From Nymphaea colorata (lineage: Eukaryota > Streptophyta > Magnoliopsida > Nymphaeales > Nymphaeaceae), in assembly GCF_008831285.2 (NCBI RefSeq), contig NC_045141.1, positions 6,217,224 to 6,281,223 on the forward strand: a stretch of DNA of 64,000 bases, given 5' to 3'. Each line of letters begins with the position of its first letter. Positions within the stretch are counted from its first letter, which is position 1. Of this stretch, positions 1 through 14,488 are shown piece after piece. A program made the translations under genes and the position numbers. Under the pieces are notes generated by a model. That model made no database searches. It was not told where the DNA came from and was given only the letters and a program-made list of their open reading frames with translations.

Positions 1-32
1 GTTGAATCAACATTCTTTAAGCTGTTAATAGC
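1..32 (-). CDS. SPK1: SPK1 exon 15 (partial, runs off the window)
   Basis: After the acceptor ATGTGCAG the sequence reads [10 protein letters not shown], the conserved segment that follows SELLxA in SPK1. The exon continues beyond position 1. The rest of the protein, including the catalytic DHR2 domain, lies outside the window. Confidence 0.9.
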
Positions 33-3000
33 CTGCACATTTGGGAAGATCCCCCAAAAAAAAACAGCCTAAGTAGAAGAAATGTCAACACAGTTATGCA
101 AAATAAAAGGAAAAGGATAATAAAAAAAAGAAAGTCAAACAGCAGACATAGGCCAGCCAAAAAAGCGATCTATGTCATAGAATATATTAATCTAAGTTCA
201 TAAGGAAATAACAAATTAAAGTAGGATGATTTCATAACGTGGGAGATGGGTTCAATATAAAGCATATCGGAATAAGAAGATCGATGATTTGACAGTATAA
301 TAACAAACATAAAATACAAACAACATAGATATGTGTAGATATCACTATGGAACATGTTTCAACAAAATGATAGAGAAGACAAGGAAAACCAAGTGAAGGC
401 TGACAGAAAGTATAATGTCTGTGAATGCCAAAGGGAAACAATCAAGATAGTAAATCAAAATTAAAGAGAAAAAATAAAAAGACGAGGAAAAGCAAATGAA
501 TACCTCTAGCAGTTCAGAGCCCCAAGGAGGGCTAGTGCGAAGAATATGCCTGTCAAATTCAAGAAAGAAATCTCTTATCCTCTCATTCGTTGGGTACAAA
601 GAAGAGCATAGCCTTAATCGCAGCCTAAACACATGTTTTCCATCTTCCAAGTAATCCAGACGTTCCTGCAGGAAAAGAAAGAAGAAATCAACTGACATTC
701 TGCAGCACTAAGTCTGGATAACATACAAACAGATTTAGTAGTAGTTATAGTAACCGCTACTGTCACCTTCATGCTCTCCTGGAGATAGTGCGGTACTAGC
801 TCTCTCAACACTGGTAAAGCTATGTCAGAATGAAACCTGAAACATTACCAAGAAAGATAACATGGTTACAACAAGACCATTAAAGAGGATTTCACTATTA
901 CTGAATTCATCCATTAACATGACTCTTAAGGAGAAATATTTCACTTTTATATCATTAGTGTGTATAAAACACCGGGACAGATGATTAGAGGGGCTGAAGA
1001 AAATGCATTCAGCCAAAGCCATAGAAAAAGTTAATTGAACTTCAAAGTAGACTTCACCAGGGACATGGATGCAACATAAATGAGTGCATACCAGAACCAA
1101 CTTAGGTGCCAGTGCAGGTGCAAGTGCATTTTGAGTGCACCAAACATGAAAAGAAAAAAAATTTTGAGTATGAGCAGCCACATCTGACCATTTTCATCCA
1201 ATTGTAATTGTGCACCAAACAAGTTCACAAAGGTCAGCCACATCCAATCACTATCATACAATTTTGTGTGGACACTGAACTCAACTTAAAAACAAGTCTA
1301 GTCTAGTCAACAGGGATTGAATACGTGTCAAACTAATTTTGGCAAGAAACTGAAACCGGTCAAACTTCTGAGCATAGTTCGTCATATTCAAGCTTAATAC
1401 AAGAAATCCTGAAGAAAAAAGGGATTAGGACATAGTGCATATAGACCTCTCTTCACCACCCACCCCCTCCTCCCCAACCCCCATCCCAAAACCCCATGAA
1501 TTATATATGTGGAAAGATAAACAGAGACTTGTATTTCTCATAAGAAATGTTGATTAAAAAAAATCTCAATATCCTTTTTATTACTATGTTAAGTGAATGA
1601 CGCTTCCCGTTACCATTTTTATGTGCTCATGGAGATATCCCAAAGAGCCTGGGAATTTTCAAAATGGTTTCTCCATTTTCATGCTATTAGAACCATGTAT
1701 TCACAAATGCTCGTTTCTTTTTCTGCAATTCTACAGCACACTTCACAACTAACCAACCCTCCCCCCCCCTTTTTTCACAACCCCAAATTGGCTTTAGTAT
1801 CTAAATAGCTGGCCCTAGCAAATCAATCGTCTCTTTTTATTCATTTCCAACTTCTAGGGACAACCAGCCATGAATTTTTCTTGCATATGGTATTGATGCA
1901 TCTGAGTTCAAGCTGAATGACCAACTGTAGATGTTGCAACTGAAAGCCTTAAAGCTCAGGGAGTTGGACTTATTAAGGATTTCCCTACTCTGCTTCATCT
2001 GCGATCACTGGAGGAAATAGGGAAATTGACCTCAATACAGGGTGGAGCCAGAAGCCCTGGCGGGGGCCATGGCCCCCTGGAGAAAAAACCTATTATAGTG
2101 CTCAAAAATTTTAGCTGGCCCTGTAAAAATTCTAGAAAGATACAGGGGGGCCCTGAAAATTTTTCAGAAAGCCTCTAAAATTTTGAAAGAATCCTGGAGC
2201 ACCCACCCCCAATCACTGCCTCTGTGCATGAATGTTTGAAGGGATATGGCAACTTTTAATCTTGTTAAGCTTTATATCAATCTTCACTATAGAGCAGCAG
2301 CAAGCGTCTTGAATCCGTTTAATCATTAAATCTTAAAGAATTGGTATTTGTTTTAATTCCAGCTAAATTGTCATGATTTTGTGATGTATTTTGCAATAAA
2401 TACTCCAATTGTGATAGCCTTCAGGCCATCAGTCCTGCGTAGTAGGCCAGTCAACATGCACACACCCTTTAACCACTACCAATTAGGGTTAACCTCAGTC
2501 TACACTCATTTCGTAATCACTTTCCAGGGTCATTACACTATATATATGAGAACCATCTGGGTCTGGTTACAAGGGTAAAGTCCCGAATCCAAACCCAATA
2601 CCTTATTTCTCTAACTATCTAGTATGTAGGCATTAACTTATTTCTCCTATTCTCTTACACGCCTAACAATACTCCCTCCCCAAGTACCACCTTGTCCTTA
2701 AGGTGTGAAGGATGGATAACGCTGCTGTAACTGAGCTGGATCCTCCCACGTAGGTGCTGGGGTTTCCTCTCCTTGCTATTCCACTAGCCACTGATGTTTA
2801 GAGTGTTAGCGTATGGGGATCGGGTCTGTTCAGACCCTATCCATTTTCCTTACATCCACACGCCTAAGGATACTAGGCGGTGGCTCTCTTGTAATATTTT
2901 ATATTTTTCTGTACAAATCTGTTGTAACCTAATTAGGGTTATTGATTAATTAAAAGGTTAAGGAACGCAGGGCTGTGTTAAGCCGGCTGCTCCCTTTCCT

Positions 3001-6000
3001 CCATCGCCTTCTTTCATCCTCTCTTTTGAATATATCTGATTTGCAAAACGGGGAGAGTTCTTTGTGAAGATTCTTACATGGTATCAGAGACAGGTTGCAT
3101 TGTCCTCCGGTGAGTGATTTCAGTTTGATGTGATTAGCCCTAATCTGCCCTAAGTTCTTTCTTTTCTGGCGTGGTTATCCCTCTTTTCAGTTTCTGCCCT
3201 AAATCTTGCGTGATTTGCCCTAATCGATTTGTCCTAATCGATTTGCCCTAATTGTTTTGCCCTAATTTCTCATCGTTTTGCCCTAATTTCTGTTGCTGCC
3301 CTAAATCGTGCTCTTGTGGTCTGCCCTAATCATCTTTATTCAATTATGGATCAGCCGACTCCCTCTCTTCTATCTTCCAGCTTTCTCTCCCAACTTATTT
3401 CTCAAAAGCTGAATCATAGTAACTATTTGACTTGGAAACGTCAAATTGTCCCTTTTATTAAAAGTCATAGACTCTATGGGCATATCGATGGGACCACTCC
3501 AGCACCTCCAATGTATATTGACCGTGAAGTGAAGAAGACCGTAGTGGGAGATCAAGCTGCTGGGGCTGCAGCTGTGAGTGAAATCAGATTTGAATATGAA
3601 ACCCTTACTGAAAATAATCTTGAATATGAAGTTTGGGTGGCTCACGACCAGTCTCTTGTTGCCTATATTACTTCTACTTTGTCAGAAGAAGTATTAGGAG
3701 GTATTGATGATGATTTAACAGCCCTAGAGTTGTGGTCTACCCTTGCTACAACGTATTCTCAAGTATCTGAAGCACCTTTTCTGCAGTTAAGAAGGCAATT
3801 TCAGGACATCAAGCGTGGGACGCATACAGTCTTGGAATATTTGAATGAAATTAAAAGTGTAAGTGATCAACTTGCTGCCATTGGACATCCCGTCAGCGAC
3901 AAGGACAAAGTGCAACAAGCCTTGAGTGGACTGGGAACAGATTTTGACATTTTTTGCACAGCCTTGGAAGTCCTACCTGTCCTCCCATCTTTCGAAGATT
4001 TGAAGGCCAAGCTATTCCAACACGAAGCTAGTCGTGTTCAGCGACAGAATTTGATTCCTTCCAACAGTCACAATGTATTGATCACAGGGACACATGCACT
4101 GCAAGGGAATCGCGCTCGTACTTGGAATCCTCAGGCAGGAATGGGAAGAGGGATTCTCCCAACACCACCGGGCATGAATACTACTTCTGCCACATCTAGA
4201 AGGGTTCCGACTTGTTTCTATTGCAACAAGAGGGGGCATGTAAAGTCAGAATGTTGGCACAATCCGCAGAACAAAAATAATCAAGTTAGACGTGAGAACA
4301 AGGCAGCAGCAGGGTCAGCTTCATCATCATCTGGCTCAAATCAGACATCTAATGTTTCAACAGATGTGCAGCAACTCCTCATGACAGCCCTGTCTAAGCT
4401 TCATTTGAAACAAAACGAGAAAGGAGAATGGTATGTGGACTCTGGAGCAGCAGCTCATGTTACTGGTGAAGCAGGTAATCTCTCTAATGCTCTCCCTTAC
4501 TTAGATAAAGGCTCAGTTGTCACGGGAGATGGTTCCCATCACACAATATCGCACATTGGAAATGTACAAATTTCTATGGGCTCTTCTTCCATTCCATTAA
4601 AGAATGTTCTTGTTGTTCCAAGTGTCAAGAAAAATATTATTTCAGTGTCCAAGCTTATTGATATACTCACTCCTCTGTTGAATTTACACTCTCTTCTGTT
4701 TATGTCAAGGATGCTCGAACCAAGAAGACATTCGCTGAGGGCACTCGCAAAGGAGATATGTATGTCCTTGAAGAAGCTCCACAGATGTCACAACCTCACC
4801 CTTCTGATTCATTTTTTCCAAGTCATAGTGAAGTCAATGTCGTAAAGCATAATAAGCCATCCATTTGGCATGGTCGGTTAGCTCATTGTAGTCAATCTTT
4901 TGTTCGAAGTCTTGTTGCAGAAGGGCTCTTAGATAAGTCCAGTCTGAGTTCAGTTAGTGAGTCCAGCATGTGCTCGAGTTGTCACATCTGTAAGAGCCAT
5001 GTCCTTCCCTTTCAATTAATAAATAAAAGAGCTTCAAAGGCTTTTGACATCATATATTCCGATGTTTGGGGGCCTGCTCCAGTTCCTTCTTCTTCTGGGA
5101 GTAGATACTATTTCATTTTTGTTGATTCATATTCCCGATATACTTAGATCCATTTCATGAAACACAAATCAGAAGTTTTCCGCTTATTCACTCAATTTCA
5201 TGCCTTGGTTCGAAATAAATACTCGAGTAATATTGTGCATTTTCAATGTGATGGTGGTAGTGAATTTATTTCTAATGAATTTACTAGATAATGGGATCAC
5301 TAGACAAATTTCATGTCCGCATACACCTCAGCAAAACGGAATTACTGAAAGGAAACATAGGCATATTGTTGAAAGTGCACTCAGCATGATGCATGAAACA
5401 GACTTACCTATGACATTGTGAACTGAGGCTTTCTATACGGCTGTCCATGTTATAAACCGATTGCTATTGACCTTGCTTGATGGAAAATCACCATTTTTTC
5501 TCTTACATCAAGAACAGCCACGTTATGAGGAGTTGCGTGTCTTTGGATGTGTGTGCTATGTGCATGTTGATGTTTCCTTGCGAAACAAATTTCAAGATCG
5601 TGTTGTTTTATGCAGATTTATAGGGTATGGAGAAAATTACAAGGGTTATAGGTGTTAACAACCCTAAAACTGGGCGTGTACATATTTCACGGCATGTTGT
5701 CTTTGATGAAAGCAGGTTACAGGATCCCAAAGCTACTTCTGTGACACTCAAGGACAAAAATGAAGTTTATGATACTTGGCTTCATGCTGAAATCTTAAGA
5801 CAAGGGGCAGAAATGTTGACTGAGCACAAGGAGCAAGTTGTTAATGAGCCCGAGACACTTGTAAGTAGTTCCTTGAGCAGCACTACTTCCTTGGACAGCA
5901 TGCCTTCATCTTCTCAGTCCAATGAGCCACCTATACATAATCGGTTCTCAGGCCTGGTGTATTCTAGGCGATCAGTTCCTACTGCAGTTCCACGCCAATC

Positions 6001-7352
6001 ACAACGCGTGCGACATCCTATTAATAGATGGGTGAGCTATAACAATTTTTCTTTGGATTTTCAGCTGTTTATGACAGAAGTCAGCAAAAAGGTGGAACCA
6101 AAATCTTATCACCATGCGAGTAAGGAAAAATATTGGGTTGAAGCTATGAATGAGGAAATGGCAGCCTTGCATGAATGTCAGACTTGGCAGATTGTCCCTC
6201 GCAATGTTATCCGTATCGTACGATACGGACGCGTATCGTACGATACGTATCGTCTGTATCAACAAAAACGATACGACACGCCTACAATACACCCCCGTAT
6301 CGTACGGTACGGGGGAAAAATGGCAAAAGGGTTCGATGGCCCCTTTTTTTCATTTTATTTCAAAAGATATGCTCCTCTCTCTCTCTCTTCTTGTTTCTAA
6401 ACATTGCAAGAGACATGGGAGGAAGAGATTTTCCTCATTTGCTTTAAGTTTTGCCCGTGAGATAGCTTTCTTTCTCGTAGAGGGCACAGTGGAAAGCTTG
6501 GAGAAAGAGGGCTTTTTGGATCATGAAAGATGATAACTATGTCTATATGTTTTGACTTCTGAACTTATGAATTGTGATGTAATCGAATACTCTTCGGCTG
6601 CTTAGTATGTTATTTTGATTTTTGAATGTCTGATTTCTTATTTTGGAATGTGTTGTTCATATTCATACTTCATAGTTCATACTTCATATACATGAATGAT
6701 GAATGTTCCTTTAAATACATTTTTCTTGATTTTTTCTTGTTTTTTCGAATTTATTTAAATTTTTTCTGATTTTTTTCTATTTTTTTTATAATTTTTTAAT
6801 ATTTTTTACAAATTAAAAATTAATTTTACGATACGTTACGATACATTTACGATACGTTACGATACGGCGTATAGGTCGGCCCGACCGATACGCGATACGA
6901 TACGCCAGTGATAACATTGGTTCAAGGACCTTGTTGAGATTGACATAGATGCTGCACGTGGACCATCCGACTGTGAAATGGCAGACTACTTTATACTTCT
7001 TATGCCTCTGAAATTTAAACATAATATCGACATGACATCCTTTAACAAGTATCTTTTCTTCTTATTTTGTCCCCAAAAATTAATATAAGGATGTCAACAT
7101 TGACTTTAGAGTGGAATTTATGCTGCCTAGCTTTTTCATGCTTATTTCAAGAGTTAGTTGTATTTGCTGGCACGACACAAATGTTTAATTATAAAATTTG
7201 TTATTTCACATAAAAGCTTCTCATGATTAAAAAATTTTACCCATTTTGAAGCCTTTGCTTTAGTTATTCTGAGACTTGCAGCTCCATCAACATATAACAG
7301 TTAGAGATGTATTGTCTGCATAAAGATTTGTTTCATGCAGTGATAATCTTAG

Positions 7353-7412
<60 letters not shown>

Positions 7413-10400
7413 ATTCTCCATGGTACAGCTGTTTTCCTTGTTATTGAAAGTATTTGTTTAATCATGTGTATTTGACGTGTATGTGTAATGTTTAGTTAAT
7501 TTACTTTTTGTTTTCTTGTTTCAAACTATTGACACAAGCGAAACTTTAGGTATAAATTCTATAGAGAAATAAGTTAAATTTTTATGTATATTTCTATTGA
7601 AGGAGAGAAATATACTCCAAGTCACAACATAAAACTTGGTAAATGGTTGCAAGAGGTAAATGCTCGAGACCTATATCGGAACAAATTAGTCCTTTGATCC
7701 AAATTTGATATTTTTTGGTTCAACATCCTATTTTAGGTCTGAAGAAACATAAGGTCAACATCTAAACTGGATCAAATTAGTCCTCTGATCTTGACCCTAT
7801 ATCCAAAACCCAAACTCAACACCTTAAGCTGATCAGATTAGACCTCTGATCCAACCATAGTTCTAAAATCCAAATCAAATACCCATGTATACGTGCTTTA
7901 TATTTGTTACTGCTATTTGTGATTGGTTTACTTAGATTTTGTGATGTAGCTCCATTGACAATAGTAGTCTCATTGTCATTGTCATGCTTCCTTTGTGTCA
8001 CATTAATCTTTTTGACATTTGTGGCTTGTGCAGGTTTATCGAGTTTCATTACTAGGAGGCCAGCAATACATATCAACTCTTGAGAAGCCATTTCCCAATA
8101 TTCCAATGGTTGCCTCTCAAGGTATCACAAAAGGTCTCTCGGAAGAGCCAAACATGTAATTGTCAAAGCATGTTTGGCATCTAATTCTGTTCTCGTTGCT
8201 TGATACCGTTTTCTGTTTTTCATTTGTTCTCATTAATATTTGATCAACGGAATTCTTTGTCAAAATTAGATATCATTTATGGGAGCACGTTTTTGTTCAA
8301 TGGAAAGCCTTGGTTAGAGTATCAAATGTACTTGGTATCAGATTTAATTTGATAGATTGGTTATCAGATTTTGTTTCTCCATTTAAATCACTGTGCGTTT
8401 GGATCTGAAAAGTGTATGTTTTTTATTTATCACTCCTTATCTGATCCAGCATGTTACTTGTCACCTTTTGTCACTGCCCGTAAGAGAATTGATGAAATTC
8501 ATTTTTTTACCTAGTCAACCCATTTGGTTTTGCAAGCACCCTTCTCTTTAGAGAGAGAAGAGCTGAGATATTTCATTTGATGTCAAGATCATTTCTAAAA
8601 AAAGAACTTTTCCATCTTGCTTAAAAACATTTAAGAAGCGTTTCCCTCGTCCAGCTGATAAGAATGTTGTGGGATCCAAATGGGTTTATAAACTGAAATA
8701 TAAGCCAGATGGTAGCATTGATCAGTATAAAGCACGACTTGTGGCACGCGGTTTCACTCAGCAATATGGGGAAGATTATGATGAAACATTCAGTCCAGTC
8801 ATCAAGATGGGAACAATCCGTGCGATTATTTCTCTTGCAGTCTCGTATGGATGGCCTCTTTATCAGTTAGAAATCAAAAATGCTTTTCTTCACGGAATTC
8901 TTAAGGAAGAGGTATACATGGAGCAACCTCCCGACTATACTACTCATGATCCTCAAAAATGGGTTTGCAAATTACACAAGTCTCTATATGGGATGAAGCA
9001 AACTTCTAGATCATGGTTTGATCGTTTTTCTCATCATATACAACAAGTTGGTTTTCTCCGAAGCTCTCTCGATCACTCTTTGTTTATCTATCATACTGGA
9101 GAAGCTACCACCTGGTTACTTATCTATGTTGATGATATTGTTATAACTGGGAATTCTTCTTCACATATATCTTATGTTAAAGGTATGTTGAAGCAAGAAT
9201 TCAAGATCAAGGATCTGGGTGAATTACGATATTTTTTGAGTGTTGAACTTGACAAGACGAATGATAGTTTGACTCTTACACAGCACAAGTATACCCTTGA
9301 TGTTTTGGACAAGGGAGGTATGACTAATTGCAAACCCATCACTACCCCCAATGTTCTGAATACTAAATTGACTGCATCTGATGGAACTGTTGATAGAAAT
9401 CTAGCACCAATATCTGTAACCAAAAAACAATACTCACGCACGAAGATAGAGATAGATAGAGAGAGATAGAGAGAGAGAGAGAGAATGAAAACAAGAAGAA
9501 ATTGAGGAGAAGAAGCCGTAGCCAAAATGGTTTGCACGGCCTCTATTTATAATCCCATTTCCAGAATTCTAAGAGTCTCCAATCGTAGAATCCTAGGAGA
9601 TTTCACAAGCTCCAAGGACATTAATTACATCATAGAAACCTAAGAGACTTCACATATTACAAGGATATTAACTACAACATAGAATCCTAGGAGACTTTAC
9701 AAATAACAAGGATATTAACTACAACATAGAATCCTAGGAGACTCTTTACATGTTACAAGGACATTAAATATCTTAACACATTCTACAAGGAGGTGGAATC
9801 CTAAGAGACTCCTCTTCAACGTGCTAGTGAAGGATTTATATTTTAATACCCTCCCTCAAGTTGTGCATAGTTTTGCACCATGTACAACTTGGCTTTTAGA
9901 AACCAGAATCGTTCTTTTGTTAATCCTTTTGTAAATAAGTCTGCAACTTATTCATCTGTACGAACATAAATAGGCTGAATCTCCTTGTCTTCCACCTTTT
10001 GTCTAACAAAGTGTTGATCAATCTCAATGTGCTTTGTTCGACCATGTTGTACGGGATTAAAGGCAATGTTAATAGCGCTTTGATTATCGCACATTAACAT
10101 TGATGTTTTAATCTTTTCTCCAATGTCTTCTAGCAAATGTCTAACCCATGTAACTTCAGCAGTACCTGCAGCCATGCATCTGTATTCAGCTTCAGTGCTG
10201 GATCTTGCTACTGCCTTTTGCTTTCGACAACTCCAAGACACAAGATTACGTCCAATGAAAATACAAAAACCAGAAATGGACTTTCTTTGATCGGGATCTC
10301 TAGCCCAATCTGCATCTGTGAATGTCATAAGTTGATGTCTAGTAGTTATATTTTCACTCTTACCATAAACTAAGCCATCTCCTGCTGTCCCTTTAAGATA

Positions 10401-13400
10401 TCTTAATATTCTTTTGACAGCATCCATGTGAGTATCTCTAGGTGCATGCATAAATTGAGATACTTGATTCACAGCATATATAATATATGGTCTAGTAAAT
10501 GTAAGATATTGAAGTGCCCCAACAATACTTCGATATTGCGTAGGATCTTCATATAACTCCCCATCTTGAGCACTTAGTCTTTGATTTAGAACACTAGGAG
10601 TTCCAACAGGCTTACAATCAGACATACCTGACTTTTTCAGCAGATCCAACGTGTATTTCTGTTGTGTCAATGTGAGGCGATTATTGTGCCTATCAATCTC
10701 CACTCCAAGAAAGAATCGTAAATCACCAAGCTCTTTCATTTTGAAGTTTTGCATCATCAAAACTTTAGCTTCTTCTATGTGTTTTTCTGAATTGCCTGTG
10801 ATAACAATATCATCAACATATATAAGAAGTAAAATAAATATGTTTTCCTTTCGATAAATGAAAAGAGAGTGATCTAGAGGACATCTCCGAAAACCATATT
10901 CTTGAATCTTGCAAGAGAAACTGTCAAACCACGAGCGTGAGGCCTGTTTAAGTCCATAAATAGATTTTCTTAGTTTGCAAACCCATGCATGAGAGTCTCC
11001 TTTCGTGTATCCTGGAGGTTGTTCCATATATACTTCCTCCCTTAAATCACCATGAAGAAAAACATTCTTCACGTCCATTTGATGTAGTCTCCATCCATAT
11101 TCAACTGCCAATGATATAATCACGCGAATTGTTCCCATTTTGATCACAGGGCTGAATGTCTCATCATAATCTTCTCCATATTGTTGTGTAAACCCTTTTG
11201 CTACTAACCTTGCTTTGTGTCTTTCTATGCTGCCGTCAGGTTTGTATTTAATTTTGTATACCCATTTGGAGCGCACTACGTTCTTTTCGTGTGGCCTCGG
11301 AACGATCTCCCATGTTCCACATTCATGCAAGGCATCCATTTCTTCTTTCATAGCCTTTCTCCAATGATGTGATTTTGATGCTTGATCAAATGAAGTAGGT
11401 TCTTCCTCCTTGCCAATTTTTGCCATGAATAACTGAAAATCAAGTGATAAAGAATCATAGCTAACCCACCTGTGAATGGGATGACGAATGCGTTGGGATC
11501 TTCTAAGGTGGGGCATGTTGTCTTCTTCACTGTGAGCATCTTTGTCCCTTAGTCGTCGACTGTAGATAAGACCCGAATACCGATGTGCATCGTTGCTCGG
11601 TTCTTCATTATTGCTTTCGTGATGACTTGATGACTGTGTTGGATCTTCTTGATTTTCACTTTGAGCTATATCCGACGGTTGTATTGCTTTCTCTGGATCT
11701 TCATTTTGAGGCATATCATTTTCTACAACAGGATCTGCATTGAATAACTGTGTACTGGTCCAGGGATCATAAGATTCAATGGTCATAGGCATTTCATTTG
11801 TATTATCAAAACTATGTTCATCAAAAATGACATTTCTTGAAGTTTTGATACGTTTAGTTGTTGGATCATAACATCGAAAACCTTTATATTCATCAGCGTA
11901 TCCAACGAATCTACATTGAATAGCTTTGTCTTGAAACTTGTTCCTCAAGGCAGCATCAACGTGAACATAGCATACACAACCAAAAACCTTCAAGTTCTTG
12001 TAATCAGGTTGTTTGCCTAAGAGTGTAAAATATGGCGATTTATACATCAAGAGTGTCATAGGCAAACAATTTATTATGTATACAGCAGTATGGAAGGCTT
12101 CAGTCCACAAGGAAATGGGCACATTAGTATCATGCATCATGCTCATGGCGCTTTCAACTATATGTCGATGTTTCCGCTCAACTACACCATTTTGTTGTGG
12201 TGTGTAAGGGCAGGAAATTTGTCTAGTTATCCCTTTTTCACGTAGAAATTCAATAAAATCAAGCGATGAATATTCTCCCCCTCCATCACATTGAAAATGC
12301 ACCACATTGGATGAAAATTTAGTTTGAATCATGGCATAGAAGTTTCGAAATATGTGAGGTACTTCTGATTTGTGTTTCATAAAGTAAATCCAGGTGAAAC
12401 GTGAGTAAGAGTCAATGAATAAGACATAATATCTTGACCCAGACATGGAATCAATAGGGGCTGGCCCCCATACATCAGAAAAAATAGTTTCAAAAGGTTT
12501 GGAAGCTCTTTGATTTATATTATGGAAAGGTAAAACATGACTCTTACAAAGTCCACAACTTGAACATTTTTTGACACTTGAAGTAAGAGGTAAACTTGAT
12601 CTTGGAATGAGACTATCTGTGACAAGTTTTTCAATGAAATGTCGACCACAGTGTCCTAGCCGACTATGCCACAAATCAGACTCCAAAAATTGGTTAGGGC
12701 CCCTTACTTTTGATTGAAAATGGCAAGAACTTGGCACTGATGACGCATTATGAGAAAGAGAAAATGTCTTCAATCCTATATCAAAAGTGGATGAATCCTT
12801 GGGTAGACATTCCTTGAGGACGTACATATTCCCTTGACGCTCCCCTCTAGCGAACATTTTCTTCGTTTGGAGGTCCTTGACATAGACAGAAGAAGGTGTG
12901 AATTCAACAGAAGAGCTTGTATCATCAATGAGTTTAGAAATGGATATGATGTTCTTTTTTATATTGGGAGCAAGAACAACATTAGACAATGATAGAGACG
13001 AGGATGACAATGGAATATGTGCATTTCCAATATGTGTAATGGGATGAGATTTTTCATCACCTGTTATAATGCAACTTCTACCGTAATGAGGGGATAAGTT
13101 AGTCAATTTACCTGCATTTCCTGTCACATGGGTAGCTGCACCTGAATCCAAGAACCATTCTCCCTGCTCATTTTGCTTTATAGTCATCTTTGAGAATGCG
13201 GTCACCAATAGCTGTTGCATATCTTCAGCGGTGGATTTAGAACTTTGTCCTCCTTGTTTATAATCATGTCTTACCCCTTTGTTTTTATTTTGAGGATTAA
13301 ACCAACACTGTGCCTTCATGTGTCCTTTCTTGTTGCACTGAAAACAAATTGGTATTTTTCTTGAAGTATCCACAGGAGACATACCTTGGTTATGTGGTGT

Positions 13401-14443
13401 TGGTAGAATGCCACGACCACCATGGTTGGACTTCCCATGGCTCTTACCAAACTTTACATTCATAGCCAACACATTTTGGGAGTTCCCTTGATCAGTCCTT
13501 TCAATGACTCTTTTCATATTCATTTCATGTTGGAGAAGTTTACCTTGTAGTTCGTTGAAGGAAGGCAGAACAGGAAGGACCTCAAGAGCTGTAATAAAAG
13601 CATGATAATCATGCCCAAGTCCATTCAAAGGTTTGCTGCACCTTTTCCTTATCAGAAATGTTATTCCCCGAGGCAGCAAGTTGGTCTGCGATGGCCTTAA
13701 TACGCCCCAAATAATCCATGATAGACGTTGAACCTTTGCTCAAATTCTGAAATTCTTTCTTTAAGTACATAATTCGAGCTTATGATATTTGGGAAAAGGT
13801 ATCAGCAAGGGTTTCTCATAATTCTTCTGCAGTACAATCATCAGAAACTGAAAGTAACACTTGTTGAGATAAAGTGGACAAAATATACGCAACCAGACTT
13901 TGATCACGTCTCATCCACATAGCATGTTCAGGATTGCTGTCTTCATGAACAGCAATAACTTCTCCTGCCTCATTTTTTATTTCCTGTAAAACGGATATTG
14001 GTGGAGCCTTTGTTGAACCATCGAGATGTCCAAAGAGGCCTTGACTTCTTATGAAAGGCATGATTTGCCTTTTCCAGATCAGATAATTCTCATGGTTGAG
14101 TTTTTCGGTAATAAGGTGAGGAAGAAAACTTGAGGACATGCCAGAATGCGAAAGGTTTTCCATGACAGCAGAAAGGAATGGTATATAGGTAGAAGATGAG
14201 AGGGAAAGAAGACACGATATAACAAGATGTGTCCTTGGGTAAGCAAGAAGAAAAAGGAACAAGAATTGCGCAAGAGAAAAGTAAATTCAGGATAGAGACA
14301 AGATGAGAAAAGAGTTCTAACCAGATCAGACCTGTTTGGGCATTTCGTTTGGTAGAGATAACGTAACCTGGCGCTCTGATACCATGATAGAAAACTAGCA
14401 CCAATATCTGTAACAAGAAAACAGTACTCACGCAGGAAGATAG

Positions 14444-14488
<45 letters not shown>

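Larger units (their letters stand above)
6202..8642. mobile_element. 2.4-kb insertion in copia A with CAATGTT ends and exon-like sequence
   Basis: Copia A reads ...QIVPR to 6201 and resumes [13 protein letters not shown] at 8643, with TCCCTCG present on both sides (7 bp exact, 9 bp with one mismatch). The left 718 bp (6202-6919) has inverted ends CAATGTTATC/GATAACATTG and subterminal arrays of GTATCGTACGATAC-type palindromes at both ends. The remaining 1.7 kb (6920-8642) has no matching terminus and contains exon-like stretches. It is either one unusual transposon or a small DNA element plus a second insertion at its edge. Confidence 0.7.

Noticed and set aside
10651-10857. Plus-strand open frame in copia B
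   Set aside because: It is the antisense of the RT region around YVDD and has an exact counterpart antisense to copia C; it is a shadow, not a gene.
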